Assembly: GCF_029626265.1 (NCBI RefSeq)
Contig: NZ_JARUBN010000001.1
Span: 930,001 to 994,000 of the forward strand
Source of the DNA: Micromonospora sp. WMMD1102
GTDB taxonomy: Bacteria; Actinomycetota; Actinomycetes; Mycobacteriales; Micromonosporaceae
Direction: 5' to 3'
Length of the DNA stretch: 64,000 nucleotides
Shown here: piece by piece, positions 52,818 to 61,999 of the stretch
How the letters are laid out: every line of letters begins with the position of its first letter
How positions within the stretch are numbered: the first letter of the stretch is position 1
Program-made: the position numbers and the translations under genes
The notes under the pieces: model-generated
The model's input: the letters and a program-made list of their open reading frames with translations, nothing else
The model's database searches: none
Told to the model about the DNA's origin: nothing

Positions 52818-53747
52818 ATGGGCAGGGGATGGCGCGGCCGGGCCGCGAAGGCGGCACCGTCCGCGGTGCTGCTCTGGACGATCGGGTACGGGGGGCTGCG
52901 GGTCTACTGGGCGGCGGGGAACGCCCCGGAGTTCCCGCCGCTGGGTACCGATCTGTTCCCGGTGGCCGGCTGGGGCGCCGTCGCCCTGGTCGGCGCGGCG
53001 GCGCCGCTGGCGGTCGCGTTGCGTCGTGCGACACGCTGGCGGTGGCCGCTGGCGGCGGCTGCCTGGGCGGTGAGCGTGGCCCTGGTGATGCTCTGCCCAC
53101 TGTTGCTGCTGGACGTCGTCGCCGTGCTCGTCCCCGGGCTCGGCCTCGCCGTCGACCCGGCCGGGATAGCCGGTCGGCTCGGCTGCCTGACCGGCGGGGT
53201 GCTGCTCGCCGTCGCCACGGACGGCTACCGGCGACGGGTCCGGGGCGACCGTCCACTGCTCGGCGGCCCGCTCACCAGGACGCCGGGCTGGGCGTTCGCG
53301 GCGGCGTACCTGGCGGCGGCCGGCTGCCTGGTCCGGCTCGGCACGCAGGTGGCCGTCGGGATGGACGAGATCCCGTTCGCGGCCGGTCCGGCGGTGCTGG
53401 TGTTCGAGGTCGGCTTCCTGCTCGCCGGGCTGCTGTTGCCGCTGGCCCTGGTGCACGGCTGGGGCCGGGTCTTCCCCGGCTGGGTGCCACTGCTGGCCGG
53501 GTGGCGGGTGCCGCGCTGGCTGCTGCTGGGGCCGGGATTCGGGCTCGGGCTGCTGCTGGTGGTCTACTTCGGAATCGGGACCGGGCAGTTGGCGGTGGAG
53601 ACGGCGACCGGGAGCTGGGATCCGGGCGACGGGCGGTACCCGCTCTGGTTCTTCTGGGTCTCGATGCCGGCGTACCTGCTCTGGGGGCTGGGGCTGACGG
53701 TGGCGTCGCTCGGCTACTGGCGGCGTACCCGGACCGCCGGGGCGTGA
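52818..53747 (+). CDS. Multi-pass membrane protein, hypothetical
   Basis: 309 residues from ATG 52818. About eight hydrophobic segments. The segment GWGRVFPGWVPLLAGWRVPRWL near residue 215 matches one in the protein at 24833-25933, so the two are distant paralogues, but this one has no CxxC. The function is unknown. Confidence 0.65.
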   Translation: MGRGWRGRAAKAAPSAVLLWTIGYGGLRVYWAAGNAPEFPPLGTDLFPVAGWGAVALVGAAAPLAVALRRATRWRWPLAAAAWAVSVALVMLCPLLLLDVVAVLVPGLGLAVDPAGIAGRLGCLTGGVLLAVATDGYRRRVRGDRPLLGGPLTRTPGWAFAAAYLAAAGCLVRLGTQVAVGMDEIPFAAGPAVLVFEVGFLLAGLLLPLALVHGWGRVFPGWVPLLAGWRVPRWLLLGPGFGLGLLLVVYFGIGTGQLAVETATGSWDPGDGRYPLWFFWVSMPAYLLWGLGLTVASLGYWRRTRTAGA

Positions 53748-53990
53748 ATCCTTACGGCGTCCGTAGTCGCCGTCGCCAGGCCCGCACTGGTCGCCGATCG
53801 GGTCATTGCAGGTCAGGTCGATCTACGCATGTTTCACTCCGTACCGCAGTCGCAGCCGTGAGGCGTACGAGTGTGCGCCTGCACGACCGGGCGGCCGGCT
53901 CGATCGTGCTGACCGTCCCGTCAGACCGCCCAACCCGCTGACCCGTCCCGCGCTCGCTGGTCCGCCGAGCGCGGTTGCCTGACCGCTCAC

Positions 53991-54039
53991 CTGGACACCA
54001 GAGGCGTTACCGGCCCTGCGTAACGCCTCTGGTGTCCAG
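53991..54039. terminator. Perfect 20-bp hairpin
   Basis: Arms 53991-54010 and 54020-54039 are exact reverse complements with a 9-base loop. It would end transcription of the membrane protein gene upstream. No T-run follows, as usual in these genomes. Confidence 0.7.
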
Positions 54040-54118
54040 GTCGAGCGTGCGGCGGCTTGCGATCGAGGCGTCGGGCATGCGGACGTCGACTTTTGTCTGG
54101 AATGTTCCTGTGGCAGAC

Positions 54119-54150
54119 CCTGCGTTCCGCAGCTTCGCTTCGATATAGTC
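54119..54150 (+). repeat. 32-bp inverted repeat, left copy
   Basis: Starts CCTGCGTTCCGCAGC and ends GATATAGTC. Its partner is at 56075-56106; one mismatch. Confidence 0.8.
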
Positions 54151-54231
54151 CGCGGATCTGGGGTTTGAGCTGGGTAAACACCGGTGGGCCCGGTGGCCTG
54201 GCGTGTCACTAGGCCGGGGTGTTCGTGCTGG

Positions 54232-55932
54232 TCAGGCGGTTGCGGGTATCGCCTTGATGACGCGGGGCGGCTCGGGGATCTTCAGTTTGGCGAGCAGCGC
54301 CTTCTGGGGCTGAGACAGGTCGGTGCGCTGGCAGAACGTACCGGCGGGGCCGGTGAACACGCCGACATGCAGCCGCTCGACGTCGGTGCGGATCTTGGCC
54401 CAGGTGTGGCCGGTGGTGGTCTCGGCGACGCGGATGAGTAGCAGGGCCAGCCAGCACAGCAGGATGTGGGCGCGGATGCGGTCCTCGCGGCGGTGGAACA
54501 CCGGTCGCAGGTCGAGGGTGGTCTTCATGTCGCGCCAGCCGCGTTCGACTTCGAGGAGTTGCTTGTAGCCCAGCGCGATGTCCTCGGCCGAGAGGTTGGG
54601 GTCGGAGCAGCGCAGCAGGTACTTGCCGTCCATGCGCTGTTCGGCCTTGACCGCCGCTTGGTCGATGCGCAGCAGCCCTGCGGGGGTGACGCGTAGGTAG
54701 CGGTTCAGGCCGGGCTTGGTGGAGATCACCCCGCGCAGCTCGGCGCGTTTGGTGGGGCTCAGCTTGTCCGAACCGTCGATCTTGATGGTGAGCTGGGCGG
54801 TCAGCCGCTCGCGGATGGCGGCGTCACGCTGGGCGGTTTCGGGGTTGAAGCAGATCACGAACCGGTCGTCGGCGCCGATGTTGACCTCTTTGACCTGCAG
54901 GTTGTCGGCGACGGTGGCGTAGCGGCCTTGCCGGGTCAGGGCGGCGTCGGCCTCGGCGGTGCCGGCGCGCAGCTTCTCACCGAGGATGTAGCCGCCTGCG
55001 CCCTGTTGCAGGAATCGGCGGTTCTCGGCGGAGGCGGAGCCGCGGTCGGCGACCCACACGATGCGGGCGAGGTTCCACTCCCGCATCTCGGTCTTGACCT
55101 GGCGGATCAACGCCGAGTCGCTGGTGTTGCCAGGCCAGCACCACACCCGCACGGGGATGCCGGTGCGGGTGACGGCCATGCCGACCACGACCTGGGGCAG
55201 GTCGTCGCGGTGGTCCTTGCTCTTGCCGTGGGTGCGGAACCCGGCCTGCTTGACCGCGGCCGGGTCGCCCTCGGCCACGACCTTGCCCCGCTCGTCGCGC
55301 CAGAGCGGGTCGTCGGTCTCGTCCAGTTCGAAGTAGGTGCTGGTCGTGTCGAAGAACAGCAGATCCACTTCCAGGTTGAGCAGGTCCGCGATCTGGTCGT
55401 AGATCGCCCGGGTCAGCGCGGGTTCGACACCGATCAGGTCGTCCATCGCCCGGTAGCAGGCGTCGTCGGTCACCGACGGCAGGCGGGGCAGGTGCACGTC
55501 GTGGCAGACCCACTCCGATGCCGCCAGCTTCGACGATGGCTTGAGTGCCCGGTTGGCGACCAGCGCGAACAGCACCCGCTCGACGTCGACCTCACGACGG
55601 GAAGTGTTGACCATGCCCCGCACGATCTTGTCGATGCCCAGCTGAGTCCACAGGCCGTCGAGCAGCCACGCCCCGCCCAGCGGCCGCGACTGGACGAACG
55701 ACAGTCCCGCCGGGGCGGTCGCGGTGAGGGCGTCGGCCGGGTCCAGTAGACGCGACAGCGCGTCGACCAGCCGGCGCACCCCGGCGACGTCGAGTTGGTC
55801 CTCGCGGCCGAAGGAGTACAACACCCGCGTCTTGGACGCCTTCGCCGCCGGGTCCCACTCGTTGTGGGCCAACTGCAGGTAGCGGATCGTCTGCCCGCCG
55901 CGGGTCTTACGCGTCGACGCCTTCACGTACAC
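54232..55932 (-). CDS. IS1634 family transposase (IS4 superfamily)
   Basis: 566 residues from ATG 55932, complete. The N-terminal region (YVKASTRKTRGGQTIRYLQLAHN) is typical. The DDE catalytic core is seen as LLFFDTTSTYFEL (first Asp about residue 207), RIVWVADRGSASAENRRFL (second Asp about 296) and YKQLLEVERGWRDMKTTLDLRPVFHRREDRIRAHI, the Y-(2)-R-(3)-E-(6)-K signature of IS4 enzymes with the Glu. No disruption is visible, so it is probably active. Confidence 0.9.
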   Translation of the reverse strand: MYVKASTRKTRGGQTIRYLQLAHNEWDPAAKASKTRVLYSFGREDQLDVAGVRRLVDALSRLLDPADALTATAPAGLSFVQSRPLGGAWLLDGLWTQLGIDKIVRGMVNTSRREVDVERVLFALVANRALKPSSKLAASEWVCHDVHLPRLPSVTDDACYRAMDDLIGVEPALTRAIYDQIADLLNLEVDLLFFDTTSTYFELDETDDPLWRDERGKVVAEGDPAAVKQAGFRTHGKSKDHRDDLPQVVVGMAVTRTGIPVRVWCWPGNTSDSALIRQVKTEMREWNLARIVWVADRGSASAENRRFLQQGAGGYILGEKLRAGTAEADAALTRQGRYATVADNLQVKEVNIGADDRFVICFNPETAQRDAAIRERLTAQLTIKIDGSDKLSPTKRAELRGVISTKPGLNRYLRVTPAGLLRIDQAAVKAEQRMDGKYLLRCSDPNLSAEDIALGYKQLLEVERGWRDMKTTLDLRPVFHRREDRIRAHILLCWLALLLIRVAETTTGHTWAKIRTDVERLHVGVFTGPAGTFCQRTDLSQPQKALLAKLKIPEPPRVIKAIPATA

Positions 55933-56074
55933 GGCCCAGACCGTACACCGACTAGGGCTCGACCGATAGATCCACAGCTAGACGAAGATATCCACAGGCA
56001 AACGTGTCACTAGAAGTTTTCCCGGTTTCCGCCAGGCCGCAACCCGCTGACCTGCAGGTTCAATCCCGCGAGCC

Positions 56075-56106
56075 GACTATATCGACGCGAAGCTGCGGAA
56101 CGCAGG
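56075..56106 (-). repeat. 32-bp inverted repeat, right copy
   Basis: Reverse complement of 54119-54150 with one mismatch. Confidence 0.8.
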
Positions 56107-56141
56107 CCTTGACGTCGGCTGTCGGCCCGTGTTCGAGGTTC

Positions 56142-56201
56142 GTCAACCGAAACGCCTGCCAGCTCACACCTAGCTGTGAGCTGGCAGGCGTTTCGGTTGA
56201 C
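56142..56201. terminator. Perfect 27-bp hairpin terminator
   Basis: Arms 56142-56168 and 56175-56201 are exact reverse complements with a 6-base loop. It lies just past the stop of the anti-sigma-like gene on the minus strand and would end its transcription. Confidence 0.8.
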
Positions 56202-56212
56202 GCTGGACTGAA

Positions 56213-57544
56213 TCAGGAAGCGACTGCGACGTTGGTGACGGTTCCGCTGGCGTTGGTGACACGTACGTCGGTGGCATTGGCGGGTAGGAGTGCTGCGTTC
56301 CGGCCGGCGTCCACCCATTCACCATCGGCGACTCGGTAGCTCAGCGTTGCGCCCTCAGCGGCGACTAAGGTGCCCTGATTGTCAGGCAGTTGCAGCCGCA
56401 CCTGCAGGGGTGCCGTCCAGTCCGCGACCGTGTTGGCCACAGCTTGGAAGGACTCGTCGTTGCGGGCGGTTAGTGCGATGACGCGCGCGGGCTCGTCGTC
56501 GTACTGGATGGTTTCGACGAGGAGTCGCCGGCCGTCGGGGGTTGCCCCGTAGATGGACAGCAGGGGAGAACCGTCGCCAACGTGCGCGCCGAGGGGGTCG
56601 ATGTAGTCCGCGAGAGCTTCGGTCCCCTGGGCGCTGACTTCCTTAGCGCCCGGCTTGTTTTGGTATTCAGGCGTGGTGGGGTCGCCACCCCACGCCGGGT
56701 CCGCGCCGGGCAACGTGTACCGGAGTCGCTTCCGTGATGGGCTATCGCCGTTCGGGGAGAGAATTTCGGTGGCGTTGGTGATGTGAACGACGTTTTCCCG
56801 CTTGACCGGCGTCCTGGCGAGGCCGACCGTGATCTTCGTGCGTTGCGGCTGCACCGCGAGGATGGCCGCACCGTCTCGGAATGCCACAGGCTGGAAGGTT
56901 CGCTTGACTTTACCGTCAGGCATGTACTGGAGCTCTGGTGAGAACTCCACTGGTTGCCCGAAGTCAAGGACGAGCAGCACGTCGCGCTGCGGTCCGAGCA
57001 GTACTGCTTGGGAGTTGCCGTCAGTTCCGGCGTCGGTGATCGTTTCGGTCGTCATGACGCTCGGCCCGTTGGCGGTGGGTTCGACGAACGCTGCCATCGC
57101 GACCAGTCGGTCGTTGGCCGGCTCGCTCACAATCGGGTTGTGCGTGGTGCGGTGGGCGATGTAAGCGGCAGGGCCCGCGGGGGTCTGTCCGGCCCACACG
57201 ATATGCGGCTCGCCGGACATTGGCGTTTCCAACTCCGCCCGCCGGCGCTGCCACACGTCGCGGACCTGCCGCAGATACCCTTCGTTACGAGCTAGATCAC
57301 CACGAGTGGGCTCGTCCAGCAGCGGTGAAGCAACCTGCACCTCTCCGCCGTCGCTTGCCAGTTGGAGCCCGCCAGCCACGGGTAGGGCAACCACGGCCGC
57401 GCAGAGCGTCGCCAGCACGGCTCGGCGGCGCACCACCCGGCGGCGCCCACCCCGGCGCACCTCACCGAGCAAACCCGGCGGGCTGACCAGATCCTCCGTC
57501 GCGCGATGCAAGACGTCGCGCACGTCACTGTCGTTCATGGTCAT
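56213..57544 (-). CDS. Membrane-anchored anti-sigma-like protein
   Basis: 443 residues from ATG 57544, which overlaps the sigma factor stop by 4 bp. A 45-residue cytoplasmic head (DVRDVLHRATEDLVSPPGLLGEVRRGGRRR) precedes one membrane segment (AVLATLCAAVVALPVAGG). The external part of 370 residues has no recognised domain and few repeats. Layout and coupling match a dedicated sensor of the SigE-family factor. A second sigma/partner pair with the same layout is at 17954-19812. Confidence 0.65.
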   Translation of the reverse strand: MTMNDSDVRDVLHRATEDLVSPPGLLGEVRRGGRRRVVRRRAVLATLCAAVVALPVAGGLQLASDGGEVQVASPLLDEPTRGDLARNEGYLRQVRDVWQRRRAELETPMSGEPHIVWAGQTPAGPAAYIAHRTTHNPIVSEPANDRLVAMAAFVEPTANGPSVMTTETITDAGTDGNSQAVLLGPQRDVLLVLDFGQPVEFSPELQYMPDGKVKRTFQPVAFRDGAAILAVQPQRTKITVGLARTPVKRENVVHITNATEILSPNGDSPSRKRLRYTLPGADPAWGGDPTTPEYQNKPGAKEVSAQGTEALADYIDPLGAHVGDGSPLLSIYGATPDGRRLLVETIQYDDEPARVIALTARNDESFQAVANTVADWTAPLQVRLQLPDNQGTLVAAEGATLSYRVADGEWVDAGRNAALLPANATDVRVTNASGTVTNVAVAS

Positions 57545-58062
57545 CGCGAACTCCCGGTTTCAGTGATGGGCATGACGAGACTCGATTCGGCTAGCACCTG
57601 TCGCAGCCGAGCCAAGCCGCGCGAGGCGTGACTCTTCACCGCACCCTCAGAGCAACCCATCGCCGTCGCAACGTCAGCGACTGGCAGATCTTCCAGGTAA
57701 CGGAGCACGACCGCGGCCCGCTGCCGAGCCGGCAACACCCGAAGCGCCCCAACGACCACCTCGCGAACCGCCACGGCGTCGGCATGGTCTCGGCCAACCC
57801 CGTCGTGGTCACCCAGCGCCTGCTCCGGACGCCGAGCACGCCAACGCCACCGGTTGATCGACCGATTCACCAGTGCACGCCGCGCGTACGCCTCCGGGCT
57901 GCTCTGCACCCGACGCCACCGCACATACACCTGCTCCAAAACCTCCTGAAGCAGGTCCTCCGCCGCGTGCCGGTCCCCGGTCAACAAGAAGGCAACCCGC
58001 AACAGCACTATCGACCGTGTGCGAACGAAGTCATCAAACTCCGCCCCACGCGAATCCCTCAT
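57541..58062 (-). CDS. SigE family RNA polymerase sigma factor (ECF)
   Basis: 173 residues from ATG 58062 (GGAGG upstream). Region 2: FDDFVRTRSIVLLRVAFLLTGDRHAAEDLLQEVLEQVYVRW. Region 4: LRVLPARQRAAVVLRYLEDLPVADVATAMGCSEGAVKSHASRGLARL. Co-translated with the anti-sigma-like gene. GC content and codon use look somewhat lower than in the flanking chromosomal genes, consistent with its place among mobile DNA. Confidence 0.9.
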   Translation of the reverse strand: MRDSRGAEFDDFVRTRSIVLLRVAFLLTGDRHAAEDLLQEVLEQVYVRWRRVQSSPEAYARRALVNRSINRWRWRARRPEQALGDHDGVGRDHADAVAVREVVVGALRVLPARQRAAVVLRYLEDLPVADVATAMGCSEGAVKSHASRGLARLRQVLAESSLVMPITETGSSR

Positions 58063-58447
58063 CTGACCTCCGCATGCCTCGTTACCCAGCAAGACACCCG
58101 CGTCAGCTCGCGAGGTTTACCGATCCTGCAACTTTGCTCGACGAATCCATCCCGTTGCCCACAGCCGGGGCTCCACAGCATCGACGTGTGCGCCATCCCA
58201 TCCCCGGGACCTGGCCAGGATGCTGCCCCCCACCCACGGGTCCACTCATCCGCGAAGATCGATAATCCTTGGCGTTGGGGTTCGTTGGAAGCTGTGGGCG
58301 GGTCGGGTAGTCGTCACGTCCCGGGTAGCCGGGCGAGGTGGCGGTAGATGGTGGGGCGGGTGACGCCGAATCCTGAGTGCGATGCGATGATGAGCCCAGC
58401 CACCAAGACCCGCCGCGGGGGTTTCTCAGATGCGGCCGACACCGCTG
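58063..58447. other. Intergenic region containing a resolvase remnant
   Basis: 385 bp upstream of the sigma factor. The part from 58314 carries the gene fragment listed separately; the rest shows nothing further. Confidence 0.5.
58314..58385 (-). pseudogene. Remnant of a serine recombinase (resolvase) C-terminus
   Basis: The minus strand reads SGFGVTRPTIYRHLARLPGT, the terminal helix-turn-helix found at the end of Tn3-type resolvases and invertases (VSRPTIYRHL-like). The catalytic domain is absent. Confidence 0.55.
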
Positions 58448-59044
58448 TCACTCTGGTCGTCCGGCTCGGTGGGTGGGTGAATGTCCGCTGGCAGCGCGAA
58501 CGGGGCCCAGGTGGATCGGCGCTGGGACTTCGCGGAAGAACCGGAACGATGCCGGAGTCCACAGCAGCGTCACAACGACTGCACAGGCCAAGAGCAGTAC
58601 TACGCTCAGCGTCTGTTGGGCAGGTTCATACCAGCCCGGGTAGGTCAACACGAGACCGGGCTCCCCGCCATGTGTCCCGAATTCGACTGCGTCGTCAGTA
58701 CCGCCGAAGGCACCGCAGCACCCGCAGGGCAGGACCACCGCGTATACGATTGTCACTACAATGCAGAGCACCTGCGCACCGCGCCGGGCTAAGGCCAGTA
58801 GCCCGGCTGTCACGATGGCCAGCACCGCGACGGAGCCGGCAGCAAGCATCGCAAGCAACTCGAACAACGACTCGCCGCTGTGCGCGTCCTCGCTGGGGTA
58901 TCCCGGCTGAGGCACTCCGATAGCCGACGACCGTATGTATGTCAGCGCCAGGATAGCGGCGACGGTTTGGGTGGCCGCCCCGACGACCGCGATATGCCTT
59001 GCCGCACGAACTGCCAATGGCACCTCGGGTTTCACGACACTCAT
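58448..59044 (-). CDS. Small multi-pass membrane protein, hypothetical
   Basis: 198 residues from ATG 59044 (59101 is an in-frame alternative). Four hydrophobic segments: VVGAATQTVAAILALTYI, LLAMLAAGSVAVLAIVTAGLLAL, VLCIVVTIVYAVVLPCGCCGAFGG and VVLLLACAVVVTLLW. A GCCG cluster lies in the third loop. No family recognised. Confidence 0.55.
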   Translation of the reverse strand: MSVVKPEVPLAVRAARHIAVVGAATQTVAAILALTYIRSSAIGVPQPGYPSEDAHSGESLFELLAMLAAGSVAVLAIVTAGLLALARRGAQVLCIVVTIVYAVVLPCGCCGAFGGTDDAVEFGTHGGEPGLVLTYPGWYEPAQQTLSVVLLLACAVVVTLLWTPASFRFFREVPAPIHLGPVRAASGHSPTHRAGRPE

Positions 59045-59265
59045 CGTGCATGTGTCCGGTCTGATCGCGGCTTCATGCCCACTTAACCGATCTCCGTCCA
59101 TTCGACCCGGCCGATACAGTCGGGGAGATCATAGACGCGATCGGTGGAAGTAGAGGTTCCAACGCCGAGCCGATGGGTGCCTGCACGGCTTGGACCACGG
59201 CCGCGCGGGCAGAGCGAAGGGAGTGTCAAGGGCATCGCCAGGGCATAGGAGGAGGCCGTCGACGG

Positions 59266-59448
59266 GTGCCCTGGTTCGCGATCGGTTGGACGGTGCTGCT
59301 GATCGTGTTCGCCTGGCTGGCGCTCGCGTCCTGGTGGACCCCGGGCGGGGTGTGGTGGCCGCCGGTCACGTTCGGCGCTTGCGCGGTGGTGTGTGCGGGG
59401 AATCTGTTCTGGGCGGTGAAGAGCCGCCGTACGCCGCGGAACCGGTAG
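59266..59448 (+). CDS. Short two-helix membrane protein before the transposase
   Basis: 60 residues from GTG 59266, with AGGAGG about 11 bases upstream; a longer start at 59173 is possible. Two hydrophobic segments (FAIGWTVLLIVFAWLALASWW and VTFGACAVVCAGNLFWAV) and a basic end. It ends 5 bp before the transposase gene and probably belongs to the same element. Confidence 0.45.
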   Translation: MPWFAIGWTVLLIVFAWLALASWWTPGGVWWPPVTFGACAVVCAGNLFWAVKSRRTPRNR

Positions 59449-59453
59449 CCCTC

Positions 59454-61076
59454 GTGGGCCGGCAGGTCGCTGAGGAGCAGCGGGCGGCGACGGTGGCCCG
59501 GCTGGTGCAGTTGCGCGATGCCGGAGAGCTGACGGTGGCGCATGTGCGGTTGGCTGCGGCCGGGCACGGCGTTGATGAGCGCACCGTACGCCGATGGCTG
59601 GCCCGCGGGCAGCGGCAGACCCGGCCGGTGCGCCCGGAGCGGTACGCGCTGAGCGAGGCGGACCGAGAGGCGTTCGCGTACTTCCGGGGCAACGTCGCCG
59701 CGGTGGCCCGGGCACGGGCGACGGTGGTGGCCGGCGGTGACCGGGCGGCCGGGGTGCCGGTGCCTCAGTTCCTCGTCGACGGCTGGGCCGGCGCCGCGCC
59801 GGTGGCGCTGCGTACGCTGCAACGCGCGTTCGCCGAGCAGATGACCCCGGGCGAGCGGGCGTACTGGACGACCGGTGAGGGCGGCCGCCGGGCGGCCGAC
59901 GTGTACCTGGAGCGGCCATGGACGCCGCGCAACCAGGTTTGGGAGCTTGACCACAGGCAGCTGCCGATCCTGCTGCTGCCGCGGCGCGGCCGTGCGGTCA
60001 CACCGTGGCTGACCAGCGTCATCGACGACGACACCCGGGCCTTGGTCGGCTGGGCGATCACGCTGACGCCGTCGACGGCGACGGTGCTGACCGCGCTGCG
60101 GATGGCGCTGACCCACGATGCGCAGCGCGGCCCGTTCGGGGCGGTGCCGGCCCGGACCCGCATTGACCGGGGGTTGGAGTTCGCCGCCCAGGCTGTGGAA
60201 GAGGCCCTCGCTGCGCTGGTGGTCGATCAGCACCAGCTGCCGGTATTCACCCCTTACCTCAAGGGCAAGATCGAGCGGATCCATCTGACCATCGAGCAGA
60301 CCCTGCTGTGCGGGCTGCCCGGCTACACCCACGGCCCGCGCGACGCGGCTGGCCGGTTGCACGGGCCGCTGTCCGATACCGCCCGCAACCGGGAGGCCGC
60401 CCAGGACGCCGTGATCCGGCCGATGCGGCTGGAGCGGTTCGTGGCCGACTACTTCAGCCCCTGGGTGGCCTGGTACAACACCGAGCGGCCGCATTCCATG
60501 CTGGACGGGTTGACGCCGTTGCAGACGTGGAACGAGGACTCGACGGTGCTGCACCGGGTCGACGCGGCGCTGCTGCGGCATTTGATGCTCGCTGGCGAGG
60601 ACAAGACGATCGGTCCGTACGGCGTGCGGCACAACAACCTGTACTACCTCGGCGCCGGGATGACCGGCCGGGGCGGGCAGAAGGTGCAGATTCGCTACAT
60701 GCCGCACGACGACCGGCAGATTGAGGTGTACCTCGACGGCGAGCACCTATGCACCGCATACCCGCAGGGGCAGCTGTCCGTTGCCCAGCGCGAGGAGTAC
60801 CGCGAGCACGCCAGGGCCGAGGCCAAGCAGCTGGCCACCGCCCGCCGACGGGCCACCCGTCGGGCACGCTCGGTGCTGGCTTCGCTGAGCGACGGGCAGA
60901 CCGACGAGGCGGAGTCGAAGCTGGTGCCCCGCACCGCCGGCGAGGCGGCGGCCCGCAGGCGTGACGACGAGGCGCTGCGCCGCCGCGCGTCGACCAGCCT
61001 GCTGGGGCTGGTCGAGCCGTACGCGCTGCCGCCGGGGCAGTCCTACCCGAAGCCCACCGACGAGAACGGACGCTGA
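59454..61076 (+). CDS. Mu/TnsB-like DDE transposase (rve integrase catalytic domain)
   Basis: 540 residues from GTG 59454. An N-terminal helix-turn-helix (VAHVRLAAAGHGVDERTVRRWLARG) precedes an integrase core: VWELDHRQLPILLLPRRG (first Asp), PARTRIDRGLEFAAQAVEEAL (second Asp) and TPYLKGKIERIHLTIEQTLL (Glu). The C-terminal Mu-type domain includes RPHSMLDGLTPLQTWNED and GPYGVRHNNLYYLGAGM. Such enzymes work with an AAA ATPase target selector, encoded next but truncated. Confidence 0.88.
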   Translation: MGRQVAEEQRAATVARLVQLRDAGELTVAHVRLAAAGHGVDERTVRRWLARGQRQTRPVRPERYALSEADREAFAYFRGNVAAVARARATVVAGGDRAAGVPVPQFLVDGWAGAAPVALRTLQRAFAEQMTPGERAYWTTGEGGRRAADVYLERPWTPRNQVWELDHRQLPILLLPRRGRAVTPWLTSVIDDDTRALVGWAITLTPSTATVLTALRMALTHDAQRGPFGAVPARTRIDRGLEFAAQAVEEALAALVVDQHQLPVFTPYLKGKIERIHLTIEQTLLCGLPGYTHGPRDAAGRLHGPLSDTARNREAAQDAVIRPMRLERFVADYFSPWVAWYNTERPHSMLDGLTPLQTWNEDSTVLHRVDAALLRHLMLAGEDKTIGPYGVRHNNLYYLGAGMTGRGGQKVQIRYMPHDDRQIEVYLDGEHLCTAYPQGQLSVAQREEYREHARAEAKQLATARRRATRRARSVLASLSDGQTDEAESKLVPRTAGEAAARRRDDEALRRRASTSLLGLVEPYALPPGQSYPKPTDENGR

Positions 61077-61999
61077 TGCCCGGGCACTTCCTCGGCCTGC
61101 AGGGGGCCAACACTCTGGTCACCGGCCAGTACCAGCTGACCAGCCGGATCATCGACGACCTGGTCGCCAACACGGCGACCGGCGTCATTCACGGTCCGGC
61201 CGGGGTGGGGCCGACCAGGCCGGCGGGGGAGGAGGAGCACTGGCGGGCCGGTCGACACGTCTCCGCACCGCACGTGGCGACCCACCCCGGCGGCAAACCC
61301 CTACACCAGCTTCCCGGACAGTTCCGCCTCGCCGCCTGGGCCGACCACTTCGGCGTACGCCCGCAGGACCTGGTGGAACTCGACGGCGGCGGCAACCTCG
61401 ACCAGCAACTCCGGGACGGGACCGTCACCCTGCACCAGCCCGACGCCGATCCGCTCACCGAGCATCTGCGGTGGGCCGCCCGGGGCAGGGCCGGTGGCCG
61501 ACTGTTCCTGCTCGCCCGCAGACCCGACGTGCCACCCCTGGCCGACCTGGTCCGGCTCGTGCTCGGGCTGCGCCTGACGGCCACGATCACCCTCACCGAC
61601 CACCGCCGCAACGTCGGCGACCTCCGGCTCGTCCAGGGCGAGAGCTGGGACGTCACCATCGACCGCCCCGGCCGCCCGCCCGCCCCCGCCGACCCGCCCA
61701 CCCGGCACACCCCGGAAGCCGCGACCGCGTTCTGCCTCGAATACCTCGAACTCGCCGTCGCCGCCAACGTCCCCGACGATCCGAGCGAGCCGATCCCGGT
61801 CCCACAGCACCCGACCCCTGGCACCGTGGACGATCCCGTACCCCTACTCCGTCGACTCGCCCGCCATCATCCCGGACAGCCCGTCGCCGCCCACTTCGAC
61901 GGCACCACCTGCCAGATCTGGCTCCGCGAGCGCGACGACGTACGCCAGCTCGCCACCGCGGCCACCCTCCCCGCCGCCATCGGCGCACTCGGCCTCTGA
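61076..61999 (+). pseudogene. Transposition ATPase (MuB/TnsC-like) cut at Walker A and joined to an unrelated sequence
   Basis: The first 47 residues (GHFLGLQGANTLVTGQYQ, then IIDDLVANTATGVIHGPAGVG) match the N-terminus of the ATPase that follows Mu/TnsB-like transposases. At GPAGVG, where Lys-Thr of Walker A is expected, the text changes to PTRPAGEEEHWRAGRH and no ATPase motif follows. The rest of the frame to 61999 (LPGQFRLAAWADHFGVRPQDLVEL, ending LPAAIGALGL) is an unrelated, unrecognised protein. A deletion near 61215 appears to have made an in-frame fusion. Start overlaps the transposase stop. Confidence 0.65.

Larger units (their letters stand above)
53748..54231. other. Intergenic region left of the IS1634-family transposase
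   Basis: 484 bp holding a strong hairpin (53991-54039) and the left copy of the 32-bp inverted repeat (54119-54150). No gene is supported. Confidence 0.5.
54119..56106 (-). mobile_element. IS1634-family insertion element with candidate 32-bp terminal inverted repeats
   Basis: CCTGCGTTCCGCAGCTTCGC... at 54119-54150 and its reverse complement at 56075-56106 agree at 31 of 32 positions and enclose the transposase gene; total 1988 bp, a normal size for this family. An 11-bp direct repeat CGTGTCACTAG also flanks the gene more closely (54202-54212 and 56003-56013) and gives an alternative boundary as a target duplication. The exact ends cannot be proved from one copy. Confidence 0.55.

Noticed and set aside
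52703..53941. 412-codon alternative frame over the membrane protein gene
   Set aside because: Arg/Gly/Ala-rich shadow; the chosen frame gives clear transmembrane segments and a paralogue.
53823..54209. Small ORF sharing a peptide with another at 56004-56339
   Set aside because: The shared peptide is only the translation of the 32-bp inverted repeat; neither frame has other gene features.
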